Counted from the stretch's first letter, positions 1 through 7,724 are shown. The stretch: 12,499 bases of DNA from Campylobacteraceae bacterium (GCA_031290675.1 JAITNC010000111.1:1-12499), one strand, 5' to 3'. A program made the numbers and translations. Notes: generated by a model not told the origin, from the letters alone.

Positions 1-1563
1 CAAGCCAATGACGCCAAGGTCATAAACACGGGCGGTCAGCAGATAATGCTCTCTCAACAGATAGCGCTTTATGCTATATATTATCAAACTTTATATCTTG
101 AAAAAAGCATATCTCAGATGGAAGATAACCACAACTTTTTGCTCTCTTTGCCGATGTCTGAGGAGCTGCGAGATATATATTTTGCCGCACCTGACACGCT
201 TGATGTAAAGGTAAAAGCTTATATCCAAAACGCCAAAAGATTTCGTGATACGACAGACGGCAAGAGTATCACATATGTTTTGCAAAACGCCGACAAGTTG
301 CTTTTGGATTTGGAAAAAGCGGCGAAAGTGTATCTCAGGGAGGCTGAGGAGAGAACAGACACGCTGCGAAATTTTGAGATTTTGATATGTATAGCCACGC
401 TGTTTACGCTTCTTTTGGAGGCGATTTTTATCTTTCGCCCCGCCGCCGTGGTCATCAACAAAAAAACAAAAGAGCTGCTTGAGGAGAAAAACTACTCAAA
501 CGCCGTCATAGAATCCAGCACAAACGCTCTCATATCCATAGATAAAAACTACAATGTAAAAACATACAACAAAACCGCCGAGCGTATTTTTGGGTTCAAA
601 AAAGAGGAGATGAGAGATGTTGAAAAGCTGCTGCGGATTGTCCCGAAATTTTACAAAGCTATCCACAAAAGGGGCTTGAATGCGTTTTTTGCCAAGATAT
701 CGCCACGACTTATGGGCAAGACTTATCAGGTAAAGCTTCTAAACGATAAAAACGAGCAGTTTCCGTGCCGTATCTCTTTTGGCAAAGCCCTCAAAGACGG
801 CATTGTCGTCATAAATATAGAAAATATAACAAAAGAGAAGCTCAAAGACACGCTTTTGCACAAACAGGCGAAATTTGCCGCTCTTGGGGAGATGATAGCC
901 ATCATAGCGCACCAATGGCGGCAGCCTCTGGCGGAGCTCGGGCTCAATAATCTATATCTCAAAAAAAAGATAAAGCAGGACGAGCTGAGAGAGGAGCTCG
1001 GCAAAAACGAGGATATTATAAGATTTATGTCCGAAACTATCACAGATTTTGAGGATTTTTACAGGCATGGCGAAAATGGCTGGTTTGACCCAAATGAGGC
1101 TGTGCGAAAATCAATCAATATAGTAGAAAATATACTAAAGTTAAAAGAGATAGCGCTTTCGTTGAAACTTGGAAGCCACAGCCTTGTTTACGGGCAGCAA
1201 AACAGCCTTTCGCAAGTCGTGCTGTCTATCTTGCAAAACTCCATAGACAAGCACAACATCACTAAAAGCCGCGCAAAACGCATAGAGATAAAAACCAAAG
1301 AGGTAGACAAGCGCATCGTTCTTAGCATCAAAGATAACGCCGGAGGTATCAGCGTAACGCCGATAGAAGCGATATTTGAGCCGTTTTACACAGGCAAAAA
1401 AAGCTCCTCAACGGGGCTTGGACTTTATATGTCAAAACTTGTGATAGAGGAGAAATTTAACGGCACTATCACGGCGTCAAACACGAAAGTCGGGGCTTTG
1501 CTTGAGATATGCTTGAGTGTTTCTAACCAAGCCTATATCCAAGCTTCCCAACGCTCTCTATAA
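1..1563 (+). CDS. Sensor histidine kinase with PilJ/NarX-like sensor and PAS domain (5' partial)
   Basis: Membrane histidine kinase of a two-component system. The frame is open to position 1, so the true start lies left of the window and the ATG at 46 is internal. Numbering residues from position 1, the first ~30 residues hold an INTGGQQIMLSQQ segment resembling the PilJ/NarX P-box of helical periplasmic sensors. A helical region follows, then a transmembrane segment at ~124-150, a PAS domain at ~165-275 and a dimerisation domain whose H-box contains AHQWRQPL (phospho-acceptor H304). The HATPase_c domain shows N413 (N box), D445 in DNAGG (G1 box) and GLGLYMSKL (G2 box), so the catalytic part looks intact. 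The first transmembrane helix expected before the sensor is outside the window. The gene converges on the response regulator and overlaps it by 41 bp. The partner and the link to nos regulation are inferred from position. The ligand is unknown. Confidence 0.93.
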   Translation, partial: QANDAKVINTGGQQIMLSQQIALYAIYYQTLYLEKSISQMEDNHNFLLSLPMSEELRDIYFAAPDTLDVKVKAYIQNAKRFRDTTDGKSITYVLQNADKLLLDLEKAAKVYLREAEERTDTLRNFEILICIATLFTLLLEAIFIFRPAAVVINKKTKELLEEKNYSNAVIESSTNALISIDKNYNVKTYNKTAERIFGFKKEEMRDVEKLLRIVPKFYKAIHKRGLNAFFAKISPRLMGKTYQVKLLNDKNEQFPCRISFGKALKDGIVVINIENITKEKLKDTLLHKQAKFAALGEMIAIIAHQWRQPLAELGLNNLYLKKKIKQDELREELGKNEDIIRFMSETITDFEDFYRHGENGWFDPNEAVRKSINIVENILKLKEIALSLKLGSHSLVYGQQNSLSQVVLSILQNSIDKHNITKSRAKRIEIKTKEVDKRIVLSIKDNAGGISVTPIEAIFEPFYTGKKSSSTGLGLYMSKLVIEEKFNGTITASNTKVGALLEICLSVSNQAYIQASQRSL

Positions 1564-2215
1564 GCTTTTCGCCTGTTTTTTTGCGCAGCTTGAATACTAA
1601 GTTTTTCAAAGCTGAGGGCGGCGCTTCCTCGTAAATATACAAACTATCCTCAATGTGCTGTTTTGTGAGAAGTTTGCCCTTGTTTTGTATCAAAAGTTCT
1701 AAAAACTCTATCTCTTTTGTCGTGAGAGCGACTTTTGTGCCGTTTTTGTCTATAAAAACTCTGTTTTCGTGGTCATACCCGCCGCAGCTTCCAAGTTCAA
1801 GATATTTATCTGAATTTTCCAAAACTCTCGCCGCACACGAAGCCAAAACTTTTATCAAATCCTTCTCTTGTATGGGTTTTAAGAGGTACTCAATCAACAG
1901 CAGTTTTATGGATTTGAGGAGATAATCCCTGTCGGAGTATGCGCTCGTTACGACTATCGGGATTGTTTTGTTGCTCTTTCTGATGAGCTCTATAAAGTCC
2001 AAACCGTTCATTTTCGGCATTTTGATATCTGTGATGATGATGTCGGGATAGTGCTTCTCGTAAGCTCTCAACGCCTCTTCTCCGTTCCTCGCCTCAAAAA
2101 CCTCTTTTACGTACAGTTCAAGTACTTTTTTGAAGCTTTTGCGCAGTGCGCCTTCGTCCTCAACGAGCAAAATGGAGCTTTTGGCCAAAGTATCTTCGTG
2201 CTGCTTGGATAACAT
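1523..2215 (-). CDS. OmpR/PhoB-family response regulator, divergent from nosZ
   Basis: DNA-binding response regulator of 230 aa. The receiver domain (~12-130) has acidic-pocket residues E19 and D20, phospho-acceptor D63 in ITDIKMP, T90, Y110 and K113 followed by P. A winged-helix output domain (~155-230) contains LTTKEIEFLELL, a recognition region around SALKNLVFKLRKK and the closing GKLGYRLG typical of OmpR/PhoB proteins. I chose the ATG at 2215-2213 because GAGGGG lies about 8 nt upstream and the product then begins just before the receiver fold. An in-frame ATG at 2272 would add 19 residues with no family counterpart. The gene is transcribed away from nosZ across a 170-bp gap, and its tail overlaps the kinase tail. 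The likely job is to take phosphate from that kinase and control the divergent nosZ promoter and its own. This is inference from context; no binding data are available. Confidence 0.92.
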   Translation of the reverse strand: MLSKQHEDTLAKSSILLVEDEGALRKSFKKVLELYVKEVFEARNGEEALRAYEKHYPDIIITDIKMPKMNGLDFIELIRKSNKTIPIVVTSAYSDRDYLLKSIKLLLIEYLLKPIQEKDLIKVLASCAARVLENSDKYLELGSCGGYDHENRVFIDKNGTKVALTTKEIEFLELLIQNKGKLLTKQHIEDSLYIYEEAPPSALKNLVFKLRKKTGEKLIESVGKLGYRLG

Positions 2216-2284
2216 TTTGCATTTCCCCTCTAAAATAAAATAAGTCACTTTTAGCGACCAAAAAAAGCACATATATATTGTAAA

Positions 2285-2299
2285 ATTTAATAATTAAAT
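2285..2299. promoter_or_regulatory. 15-bp AT palindrome, possible operator
   Basis: ATTTAATAATTAAAT is a perfect palindrome about one central base, with 7-bp arms. It lies in the middle of the divergent spacer, about 85 bp before nosZ and 70 bp before the response regulator start. It could be an operator for a dimeric regulator. However, the sequence is pure A/T in an AT-rich region, so chance occurrence is quite possible. Confidence 0.3.
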
Positions 2300-2323
2300 C
2301 TAGTTTAATTTGCCTGTAATATT

Positions 2324-2364
2324 GGTAAATTAGGCGAAATTGGTTGGTTTGGCACGGGTAAATT
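2324..2364 (+). promoter_or_regulatory. GGTAAATT direct repeats, candidate response-regulator sites
   Basis: GGTAAATT occurs at 2324-2331 and again at 2357-2364, exactly 33 bp apart, which is about three helical turns. A related GCGAAATT lies at 2334-2341, 10 bp after the first copy, so 2324-2343 reads as two adjacent 10-bp units identical at 7 of 10 positions. OmpR/PhoB-type regulators typically bind head-to-tail repeats with 10-11 bp spacing, which fits the regulator encoded next door. Assignment to that regulator is inference. Confidence 0.35.
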
Positions 2365-2373
2365 CTATTTCTC

Positions 2374-2380
2374 AAGGAGG
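2374..2380 (+). promoter_or_regulatory. Strong Shine-Dalgarno of nosZ
   Basis: AAGGAGG is close to a perfect anti-Shine-Dalgarno match. It is followed by two consecutive ATG codons, at 2383 (2-nt spacing) and 2386 (5-nt spacing). The spacing favours 2386 as the real start; the two differ by one methionine only. Confidence 0.8.
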
Positions 2381-2385
2381 AAATG

Positions 2386-4986
2386 ATGAAATTTAACATC
2401 AAGTCTTCATGTCTTTGCTCATTCGCACTTTTGGCGGCGGCTACTATGCTGAACGCCCAAAGCAGCGACTCACTGCAAAAGATAATGAAAGAGAGAGGTC
2501 TTAGCGAAAGAGATGTTTTGGCTGCTGCTAAAACATACACGCCAAGCGGTATGAAGGACGAATACTATGTGTTCAGTTCGGGTGGTCAGTCGGGACAGGT
2601 CATAGTATACGGCGTGCCTTCAATGAGGATATTGAAGTACATCGGTGTATTTACGCCTGAACCTTGGCAGGGATACGGGTACGATGAGGAGTCAAAAAAG
2701 ATATTGGAAAAGAGCTCCACAAGGGGCAAAACGATAACTTGGGGCGACTCGCACCACCCAAATTTTGCGGAGAAAAATGGCGAATATGTCGGGGATTATC
2801 TGTTTATCAACGACAAGGCAAATCCACGAATAGCCGTCATTGACTTGAAAACTTTTGAAACTGTGCAAATAGTCGCAAATCCTGTTTTCAAAAACACACA
2901 CGGCAGCTCTTTTGTAACGCCAAACAGCGAATACATCTTGGACGCAGCGCAGTTGGCAGCTCCTTTGGAGAACGACTACATTCCTATAGAGATGTATCAA
3001 GAGAAGTACAGAGGCGGCGTTACGCTTTGGAAATTTGACTACACAAAAGGCAAAATAGACGAGAGCGCGTCATTTACGCTGGAACTTCCGCCTTATATGC
3101 AAGACCTCAGCGATGCGGGCAAGGGTCCATCTTACGGTTGGGCTTTCACAAACAGCTTCAACTCCGAGATGTACACGGGAGGCATAGAGAAGGGGCTTCC
3201 ACCTTTTGAGGCCGGTATGAGCAGAAATGATGTGGATTACCTGCAGGTTTACAATTGGCAGACTTTGGAGAAATTGTCCAAAGACCCAAAAAGCTACAAA
3301 GTGGTAAACGGGCATAAAGTCATCACGATAGAAGCAGCCGTGAAGGCGAACGCTCTGTTTTTGATAGCCGAGCCAAAATCTCCGCACGGAGTTGATGTAA
3401 CGCCTGACGGCAAATACATCATCATAGGCGGCAAACTTGACACACATATGTCGGTTTATGATTTTGGAAAGATTAAAAAGCTGATTGACGCTAAAGAGTT
3501 TGTCGGCAAAGACGGCTATGGCATTCCTGTTTTGGATTTGAAAAAATCGCTTCACGGGCAGTTAGAGTTGGGACTTGGGCCACTGCATACGACATTTGCG
3601 CCTCAGGACGGAGTAGCGTTTAGCTCACTTTATGTTGATTCACAAGTCGTCAAATGGAACTTCAGAGAGCTCAAAATCCTTGATAGAGTAAATGTAAATT
3701 ACAACATCGGACACCTTGACACTATGGAGGGCAAGAGTGCGAAACCTGTCGGCAAATACGCTATCGCCTTGGATAAACTTTCTATTGATAGATTTTTGCC
3801 TGTAGGCCCTTTGCACCCGCAAAATCATCAACTCATAGACATAACAAGTCCAAAGATGGAAGTTATATATGATATGCCTATTCCGCTTGGAGAGCCGCAC
3901 GACGCTGTATCTATAAGCGCGAGTAAGATAAAAGCTATCAAATCGCTTCAAATGGGAACAGACTCCAGAACGGGGCTCAAACACGAAGGCATAACGCTTG
4001 CCGGTCAAGAGAGAGTAGAGCGCAAAGGAAATCAGGTCAAAGTGTATATGACAGCCGTCAGAAGCCACTTAAATCCTGAACATCTCACGGTCAATAAAGG
4101 CGACAATGTAACTATCTACATCACAAACCTTGAGCGTGCGGTTGATGAAACTCACGGATTTGGTATATCGCAGCTCAACGTCCACGCTTCTATAGAGCCG
4201 GGCAAGACTGCTTCTGTGAACTTTCTCGCTGATGTGGAAGGCGTTTTTCCATATTATTGTACAGAGTTCTGTTCGGCTTTGCACTTGGAGATGATGGGTT
4301 ACCTGTATGTCAAAGATGCCGCCAAAAAGTATCCTGACTACAAAGCCGCCGCTATCTCAAAGCTGAGCAAAGACGACTTGCAAAAAGAGTACAACAAGAT
4401 AGTAGCCACAAACAGTGCTACTGACGCTGTCATACAAAGTGTTGTGGCGTTTTTGACAAAAAACGGATACGACAAGTACCCTACTATCAAGCAGACGGTA
4501 GAAGATGCGCTTGACCAATACGGGCAGATACCGGCTACAAAAGCCAAAGCCGATGCCGCCTACAAAAAAGGCGAGATAGACCAAGCTGTACTTTGGGAAA
4601 CTCAAGTCTGGCAATATATGGTCAAAACGGCTGATGTCGGCTTGAGGGCTAAAGCGCAGCTTGAGCGTGAGCTTGCCACACCGATGAGCGAAGCGGCTTA
4701 CAGAGGCGAAGATGCGTTTCACACAGGCGGCTGCAGCGGCTGCCACGTAGTCGGACAGGTAAGTTCGGGTCCTGACTTGACGGGTGCGCTTTTAAGACAT
4801 GAGAACGGCGAGAAATTTTTGTACGATTTCATTCTCAACCCTGAAAAGCACTACACCAACCCATACATAGACGCTATGATTAAAGCATTTAACTTAAGAA
4901 TGCCAAATCAAAATATGAAACCTGCAGAGGTTAAGGATATAATAGAATATCTAAAATGGGTAGATGAGAACGCGGGCATATATTAA
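2386..4986 (+). CDS. nosZ: Nitrous-oxide reductase, clade II (Sec-type) with C-terminal cytochrome c domain
   Basis: Periplasmic multicopper enzyme reducing N2O to N2, 866 aa. A Sec signal peptide (~1-25, ending LNAQS, no twin arginine) marks the clade II type. The seven-bladed propeller supplies the CuZ histidines: H123 and H124 (DSHHPNF), H172 (THGSS), H334 (SPHGVD), H401 (PLHTTF), H477 (GPLHPQN) and H505 (EPHDA). The cupredoxin domain has the CuA ligands H590 (ETHGFG), C625, C629, H633 and M636 in CTEFCSALHLEMM. Beyond the usual ~630-residue enzyme there is an extension of over 200 residues ending in a class I cytochrome c domain with CSGCH (C783, C786, H787) and a candidate Met ligand in MPNQNM. 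This fusion is known from Wolinella-type NosZ and suggests that electrons enter through the attached haem. All copper ligands are present, so the enzyme should be active. An intrinsic terminator follows directly. Confidence 0.98.
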   Translation: MKFNIKSSCLCSFALLAAATMLNAQSSDSLQKIMKERGLSERDVLAAAKTYTPSGMKDEYYVFSSGGQSGQVIVYGVPSMRILKYIGVFTPEPWQGYGYDEESKKILEKSSTRGKTITWGDSHHPNFAEKNGEYVGDYLFINDKANPRIAVIDLKTFETVQIVANPVFKNTHGSSFVTPNSEYILDAAQLAAPLENDYIPIEMYQEKYRGGVTLWKFDYTKGKIDESASFTLELPPYMQDLSDAGKGPSYGWAFTNSFNSEMYTGGIEKGLPPFEAGMSRNDVDYLQVYNWQTLEKLSKDPKSYKVVNGHKVITIEAAVKANALFLIAEPKSPHGVDVTPDGKYIIIGGKLDTHMSVYDFGKIKKLIDAKEFVGKDGYGIPVLDLKKSLHGQLELGLGPLHTTFAPQDGVAFSSLYVDSQVVKWNFRELKILDRVNVNYNIGHLDTMEGKSAKPVGKYAIALDKLSIDRFLPVGPLHPQNHQLIDITSPKMEVIYDMPIPLGEPHDAVSISASKIKAIKSLQMGTDSRTGLKHEGITLAGQERVERKGNQVKVYMTAVRSHLNPEHLTVNKGDNVTIYITNLERAVDETHGFGISQLNVHASIEPGKTASVNFLADVEGVFPYYCTEFCSALHLEMMGYLYVKDAAKKYPDYKAAAISKLSKDDLQKEYNKIVATNSATDAVIQSVVAFLTKNGYDKYPTIKQTVEDALDQYGQIPATKAKADAAYKKGEIDQAVLWETQVWQYMVKTADVGLRAKAQLERELATPMSEAAYRGEDAFHTGGCSGCHVVGQVSSGPDLTGALLRHENGEKFLYDFILNPEKHYTNPYIDAMIKAFNLRMPNQNMKPAEVKDIIEYLKWVDENAGIY

Positions 4987-4994
4987 AGCCTCAC

Positions 4995-5026
4995 ACAAAG
5001 CGGGTTTTAACGCCCGCTTTGTTTTT
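4995..5026 (+). terminator. Rho-independent terminator between nosZ and nosB
   Basis: A perfect 10-bp stem (ACAAAGCGGG at 4995-5004 pairing with CCCGCTTTGT at 5013-5022) with an 8-nt loop is followed by a run of T to 5026. It starts 8 nt after the nosZ stop codon. This is the form of an intrinsic terminator. Because the next gene begins 24 nt further on with no obvious promoter, it probably acts as a partial terminator or 3'-stabilising hairpin that raises nosZ mRNA over the accessory genes. Confidence 0.88.
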
Positions 5027-5050
5027 ATCTTATCGCAAAAGGGTGTTAAA

Positions 5051-5821
5051 ATGAAAAAGTATCAGTTGTTTACGATTAGTGCGCTTGTGATTTTGAGCAT
5101 ATTTTTTACCATTCCGATAGCGGGATTTTACGGCGCTATGGGAAAGATAAAAAGCTACCACGCACAAGAGATATCCCCCTACTCAAAGGTCATTTGGGAT
5201 ATATACAGCCCTTTGCAGTATGTTAGCCAGACAACGCCACGCGAAGCGGCGAACTCTTTAGAAAAGATGATAGAAACGAGTTCTGAAACGGGTATGGCGA
5301 GCGTGCCTGTCTGGAGTGTATCTTTGGAAGCTCCGAACTACCCAAAAGACGCTTTCCCAAACGGTATCCCCGTGTTTTTCCATTTTGACGGATTTAGCGG
5401 CGAGGTTCACGAGATGAACACGATAAACCACTATATAGGTATGTATCCGATGGAGCGAGGCGCACAGCTTGAGATGTCGCTCATGCCTTATATATTTTTG
5501 ACGCTTAGCATTTTGATGATAGCTTACTTGTGTTGGAACAGCAAAAGCTCATGGATACTGCTCGTGCTGCCCGCACTCCTGCCTGTCGGGTTTTTGGGCG
5601 ATTTTGCCATTTGGCTCTACTGGTTCGGACACAATATGCAAGAGTGGGGAGCGTTCAAGATAAAGCCCTTTATGCCGACAGTCTTTGGGGACGGCAAAGT
5701 AGCGCAATTTACAACGCACTCATACCCGTCGCTTGGATTTTATCTGCTGCTTGTCATCTCTTTTCTGTGCATTTTGGCGATTTTCTCAAAGCTAAAAGAG
5801 CAAAAAATGGTGAAAAGATGA
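5051..5821 (+). CDS. nosB: NosB, membrane protein of clade II nos clusters
   Basis: Integral membrane protein of 256 aa, recognised by its place directly after nosZ and its overall form as in the Wolinella nos cluster. One N-terminal transmembrane helix (~6-28) is followed by a soluble, probably periplasmic region (~30-140) containing HEMNTINHYIGM. Three more hydrophobic segments lie at ~145-163, ~168-192 and ~225-246. A conserved-looking GDGKVAQFTTHSYPS stretch precedes the last helix. No cofactor motif such as CxxC or CxxCH is seen, and its biochemical role is not established. I use the ATG at 5051, with a moderate AAAAGGG-like ribosome site upstream. An upstream ATG at 4964 would lie inside nosZ and read through the terminator hairpin. 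Its stop overlaps the nosD start as ATGA. Confidence 0.85.
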   Translation: MKKYQLFTISALVILSIFFTIPIAGFYGAMGKIKSYHAQEISPYSKVIWDIYSPLQYVSQTTPREAANSLEKMIETSSETGMASVPVWSVSLEAPNYPKDAFPNGIPVFFHFDGFSGEVHEMNTINHYIGMYPMERGAQLEMSLMPYIFLTLSILMIAYLCWNSKSSWILLVLPALLPVGFLGDFAIWLYWFGHNMQEWGAFKIKPFMPTVFGDGKVAQFTTHSYPSLGFYLLLVISFLCILAIFSKLKEQKMVKR

Positions 5822-7026
5822 GATTTTTAACCCTTTTGCTTTTCCCTTTTCTGCTGTTCGCCAACCCCTTGCAAGAGGCTATAGACAAAGCCCCAAGCGG
5901 CTCAAAGATAGAGCTGAGCGAGGGTAAATACTACGGCAATATCATCATCAACAAACCCCTCATCATAGACGGACTAAACGCCAAAGCGCATATCATCGGC
6001 GACAACAAAGGCAGCGTTGTGAGTATAAAAAGCTCAAATGTTATCTTGAAAAACCTCTCAATAAGCGGTTCGGGAGATAGCCACGAGAGCATAGACGCCG
6101 CTATTTTGGCTGAAGATGTGAGCGATATAGAGATAGTAAACAACAACATCTCCAACTCGCTTTTTGGCATCAATCTGCAAAAAGTTTCAAACTCCAAAAT
6201 CACAGACAATTTCATCACCTCAAAGCCTTACGACTTGGGCGTTAGAGGCGACAGTATCGTACTTTGGTACTCTCACGGCAACTTGATAGCGAGAAACCAC
6301 CTCTACAAATCACGTGATTTGGTGGCGTGGTATTCGGGCAAAAACGTATTTGAGGCGAACCACGGCGAGCTTGGCAGGTATTCGCTGCATTTTATGTACG
6401 CTACGGACAACCTCATCAAAGATAACCTTTTTGAGAAAAACTCCGTTGGTGTTTTTTTTATGTATTCGCAGGGCATCAAAGCCTTCAACAACACTATCAA
6501 AAACTCTTTGGGTACTTTTGGGCTGGGGCTGGGGCTGAAAGACTGTTCAAATTTTATGATAGAAGACAACAACATCATCTACAACGCACGCGGCGTATAC
6601 CTTGACCAGTCGCCCTATCAACCCGACACGCTCAACACTTTTCGCGGAAATAAGATTTTGTACAACTCAAATGCGGTGCAGTTTCAGGGGCTGCGGGAAA
6701 AGTCGCTATTTAACGAAAATATCTTTAAGGGCAATATGGAGCTGATACTAAGCGACATACCAAAAGAGGACACGCGATATATAGAGTGGAGGGGAAATTA
6801 TTGGGACGCTTACGAAGGGTTTGATAAAAACGGCGATGGTGTCGGCGACATACCGTACAAGCATTACGTTTACGCCGACAAATTGTGGCTCTACAACGCA
6901 AATATCAAGTTTTTTTACGGCTCTGTGGCGATGGATTTGCTAAATTTTTTAGCCAAAATGGCACCTTTTTCGGAGCCTGAACTGATGGCGGTGGACGATG
7001 AGCCGCTCATGGGAGCGAAGTTTTGA
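5818..7026 (+). CDS. nosD: NosD, periplasmic beta-helix copper-centre assembly protein
   Basis: Periplasmic protein of 402 aa required, with NosF and NosY, for maturation of the NosZ CuZ centre. The N-terminus is a Sec signal peptide (MRFLTLLLFPFLLFA). After LQEAIDKAPSGSKIELSEGKYYG, a parallel right-handed beta-helix runs over ~35-310. It is built of ~22-24-residue rungs with N-rich turns, such as IEIVNNNISNS, SKITDNFI and FMIEDNNIIYN. The C-terminal part holds EWRGNYWDAY and a DKNGDGVGDIPY loop that resembles a calcium-binding loop, followed by a tail ending MGAKF. The start at 5818 overlaps the nosB stop by 4 nt (ATGA). A longer frame reaching back to 5530 only reads nosB out of frame. The stop overlaps the nosG start. 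Confidence 0.95.
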   Translation: MRFLTLLLFPFLLFANPLQEAIDKAPSGSKIELSEGKYYGNIIINKPLIIDGLNAKAHIIGDNKGSVVSIKSSNVILKNLSISGSGDSHESIDAAILAEDVSDIEIVNNNISNSLFGINLQKVSNSKITDNFITSKPYDLGVRGDSIVLWYSHGNLIARNHLYKSRDLVAWYSGKNVFEANHGELGRYSLHFMYATDNLIKDNLFEKNSVGVFFMYSQGIKAFNNTIKNSLGTFGLGLGLKDCSNFMIEDNNIIYNARGVYLDQSPYQPDTLNTFRGNKILYNSNAVQFQGLREKSLFNENIFKGNMELILSDIPKEDTRYIEWRGNYWDAYEGFDKNGDGVGDIPYKHYVYADKLWLYNANIKFFYGSVAMDLLNFLAKMAPFSEPELMAVDDEPLMGAKF

Positions 7027-7724
7027 AAAATATAAGCAGGAGAAAATTTACCGCTTACACCTGTTTTTTTGCCGCTCTGTTTGTCGGCGGGATTTTTGCC
7101 GCACCACGATTGTACGCCAAAAAAACACCTCTGCGACCGCCCGGCGCTTTGGAGGAGAGAGAGTTTTTGGCTACCTGTATCAAGTGCGGGCAGTGCGTGC
7201 AAGTCTGTCCTTATCACAGCCTGTCCATGTTTGACATCACGCAGTTAAATTCTATCGGTACGCCGTACATTGACGCAAGAAAGCGGGGCTGTTACCTGTG
7301 CGACCTCTTCCCGTGCGTGCTCGCCTGTCCGACGGGCTCTTTGCGCCACGACATCACGAGCGCCGCAGACGTGAGTATGGGCGTGGCGTTTGTCAAAGAT
7401 ATGCAGAGCTGCCTCACTTACAAAAAGCAAAGAGTGGCGAGCGAGGATTTGGCGCAAATACTAAAACACTCAAACAAAAACGACAGAGAAGCCCAAACGC
7501 TTGAGCGTGTCGGCGGGTATATCGGTGAGGAGTGTTCTATCTGCGCCAATATGTGTCCTTATCCGCAACGTGAGCAGGCTATCGTGATGTTTGAGAGCAG
7601 TGAGGGCGCTGTGCTGCCAAAGATAGAGAGTAAATGCGTTGGGTGCGGAGTTTGTGCTGAGCTTTGCCCGAGCGGGGTTATCAGTGTGATACCACGCAAA
7701 AATTATGAGGAGATTTACAGATGA
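7023..7724 (+). CDS. nosG: NosG, NapG-like ferredoxin with four [4Fe-4S] clusters
   Basis: Periplasmic iron-sulfur protein of 233 aa, related to NapG/MauM and thought to work with NosH in passing electrons from menaquinol toward NosZ. The N-terminus carries a Tat-type signal with SRRKFT (R6, R7) and a hydrophobic stretch to ~27. Four cluster motifs follow: C52, C55, C58 and C62 before P; a CYLCDLFPC...CP motif at ~90-103; a CSICANMCP motif at ~171; and C205, C208, C211 and C215 before P. The start is TTG at 7023, overlapping the nosD TGA stop (TTGA), with GGGAG about 8 nt upstream. No ATG gives a product that keeps the Tat signal. The stop overlaps the nosC1 ATG. Confidence 0.93.
   Translation: MKNISRRKFTAYTCFFAALFVGGIFAAPRLYAKKTPLRPPGALEEREFLATCIKCGQCVQVCPYHSLSMFDITQLNSIGTPYIDARKRGCYLCDLFPCVLACPTGSLRHDITSAADVSMGVAFVKDMQSCLTYKKQRVASEDLAQILKHSNKNDREAQTLERVGGYIGEECSICANMCPYPQREQAIVMFESSEGAVLPKIESKCVGCGVCAELCPSGVISVIPRKNYEEIYR

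Larger units (their letters stand above)
2216..2385. promoter_or_regulatory. Divergent regulatory region between response regulator and nosZ
   Basis: Gene-free, strongly AT-rich spacer that must carry the promoter of nosZ (rightward) and of the response regulator (leftward). It contains a 15-bp odd-centred palindrome, repeated GGTAAATT-like elements and a very good Shine-Dalgarno for nosZ. TAATAT at 2317-2322, preceded closely by TG, is a possible -10 for nosZ but matches the consensus only partly, and no convincing -35 is visible, as is common in Campylobacterota. I see no clear TTGAT-N4-ATCAA FNR/CRP site. The start points are not determined. Confidence 0.6.

Noticed and set aside
2216..2272. 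19-codon N-terminal extension of the response regulator
   Set aside because: GAGGGG is placed for the ATG at 2215, and the extension has no counterpart in receiver-domain proteins.
2216..2385. FNR/CRP-type operator upstream of nosZ
   Set aside because: I found no convincing TTGAT-N4-ATCAA-like match; the AT palindrome at 2285-2299 has the wrong spacing and composition.
4964..5050. 29-codon N-terminal extension of NosB
   Set aside because: It overlaps nosZ and crosses the terminator stem. The ATG at 5051 gives a membrane-protein start with a ribosome site.
5530..5817. 96-codon N-terminal extension of NosD
   Set aside because: It reads nosB out of frame. The ATG at 5818 gives a proper signal peptide and an ATGA overlap.
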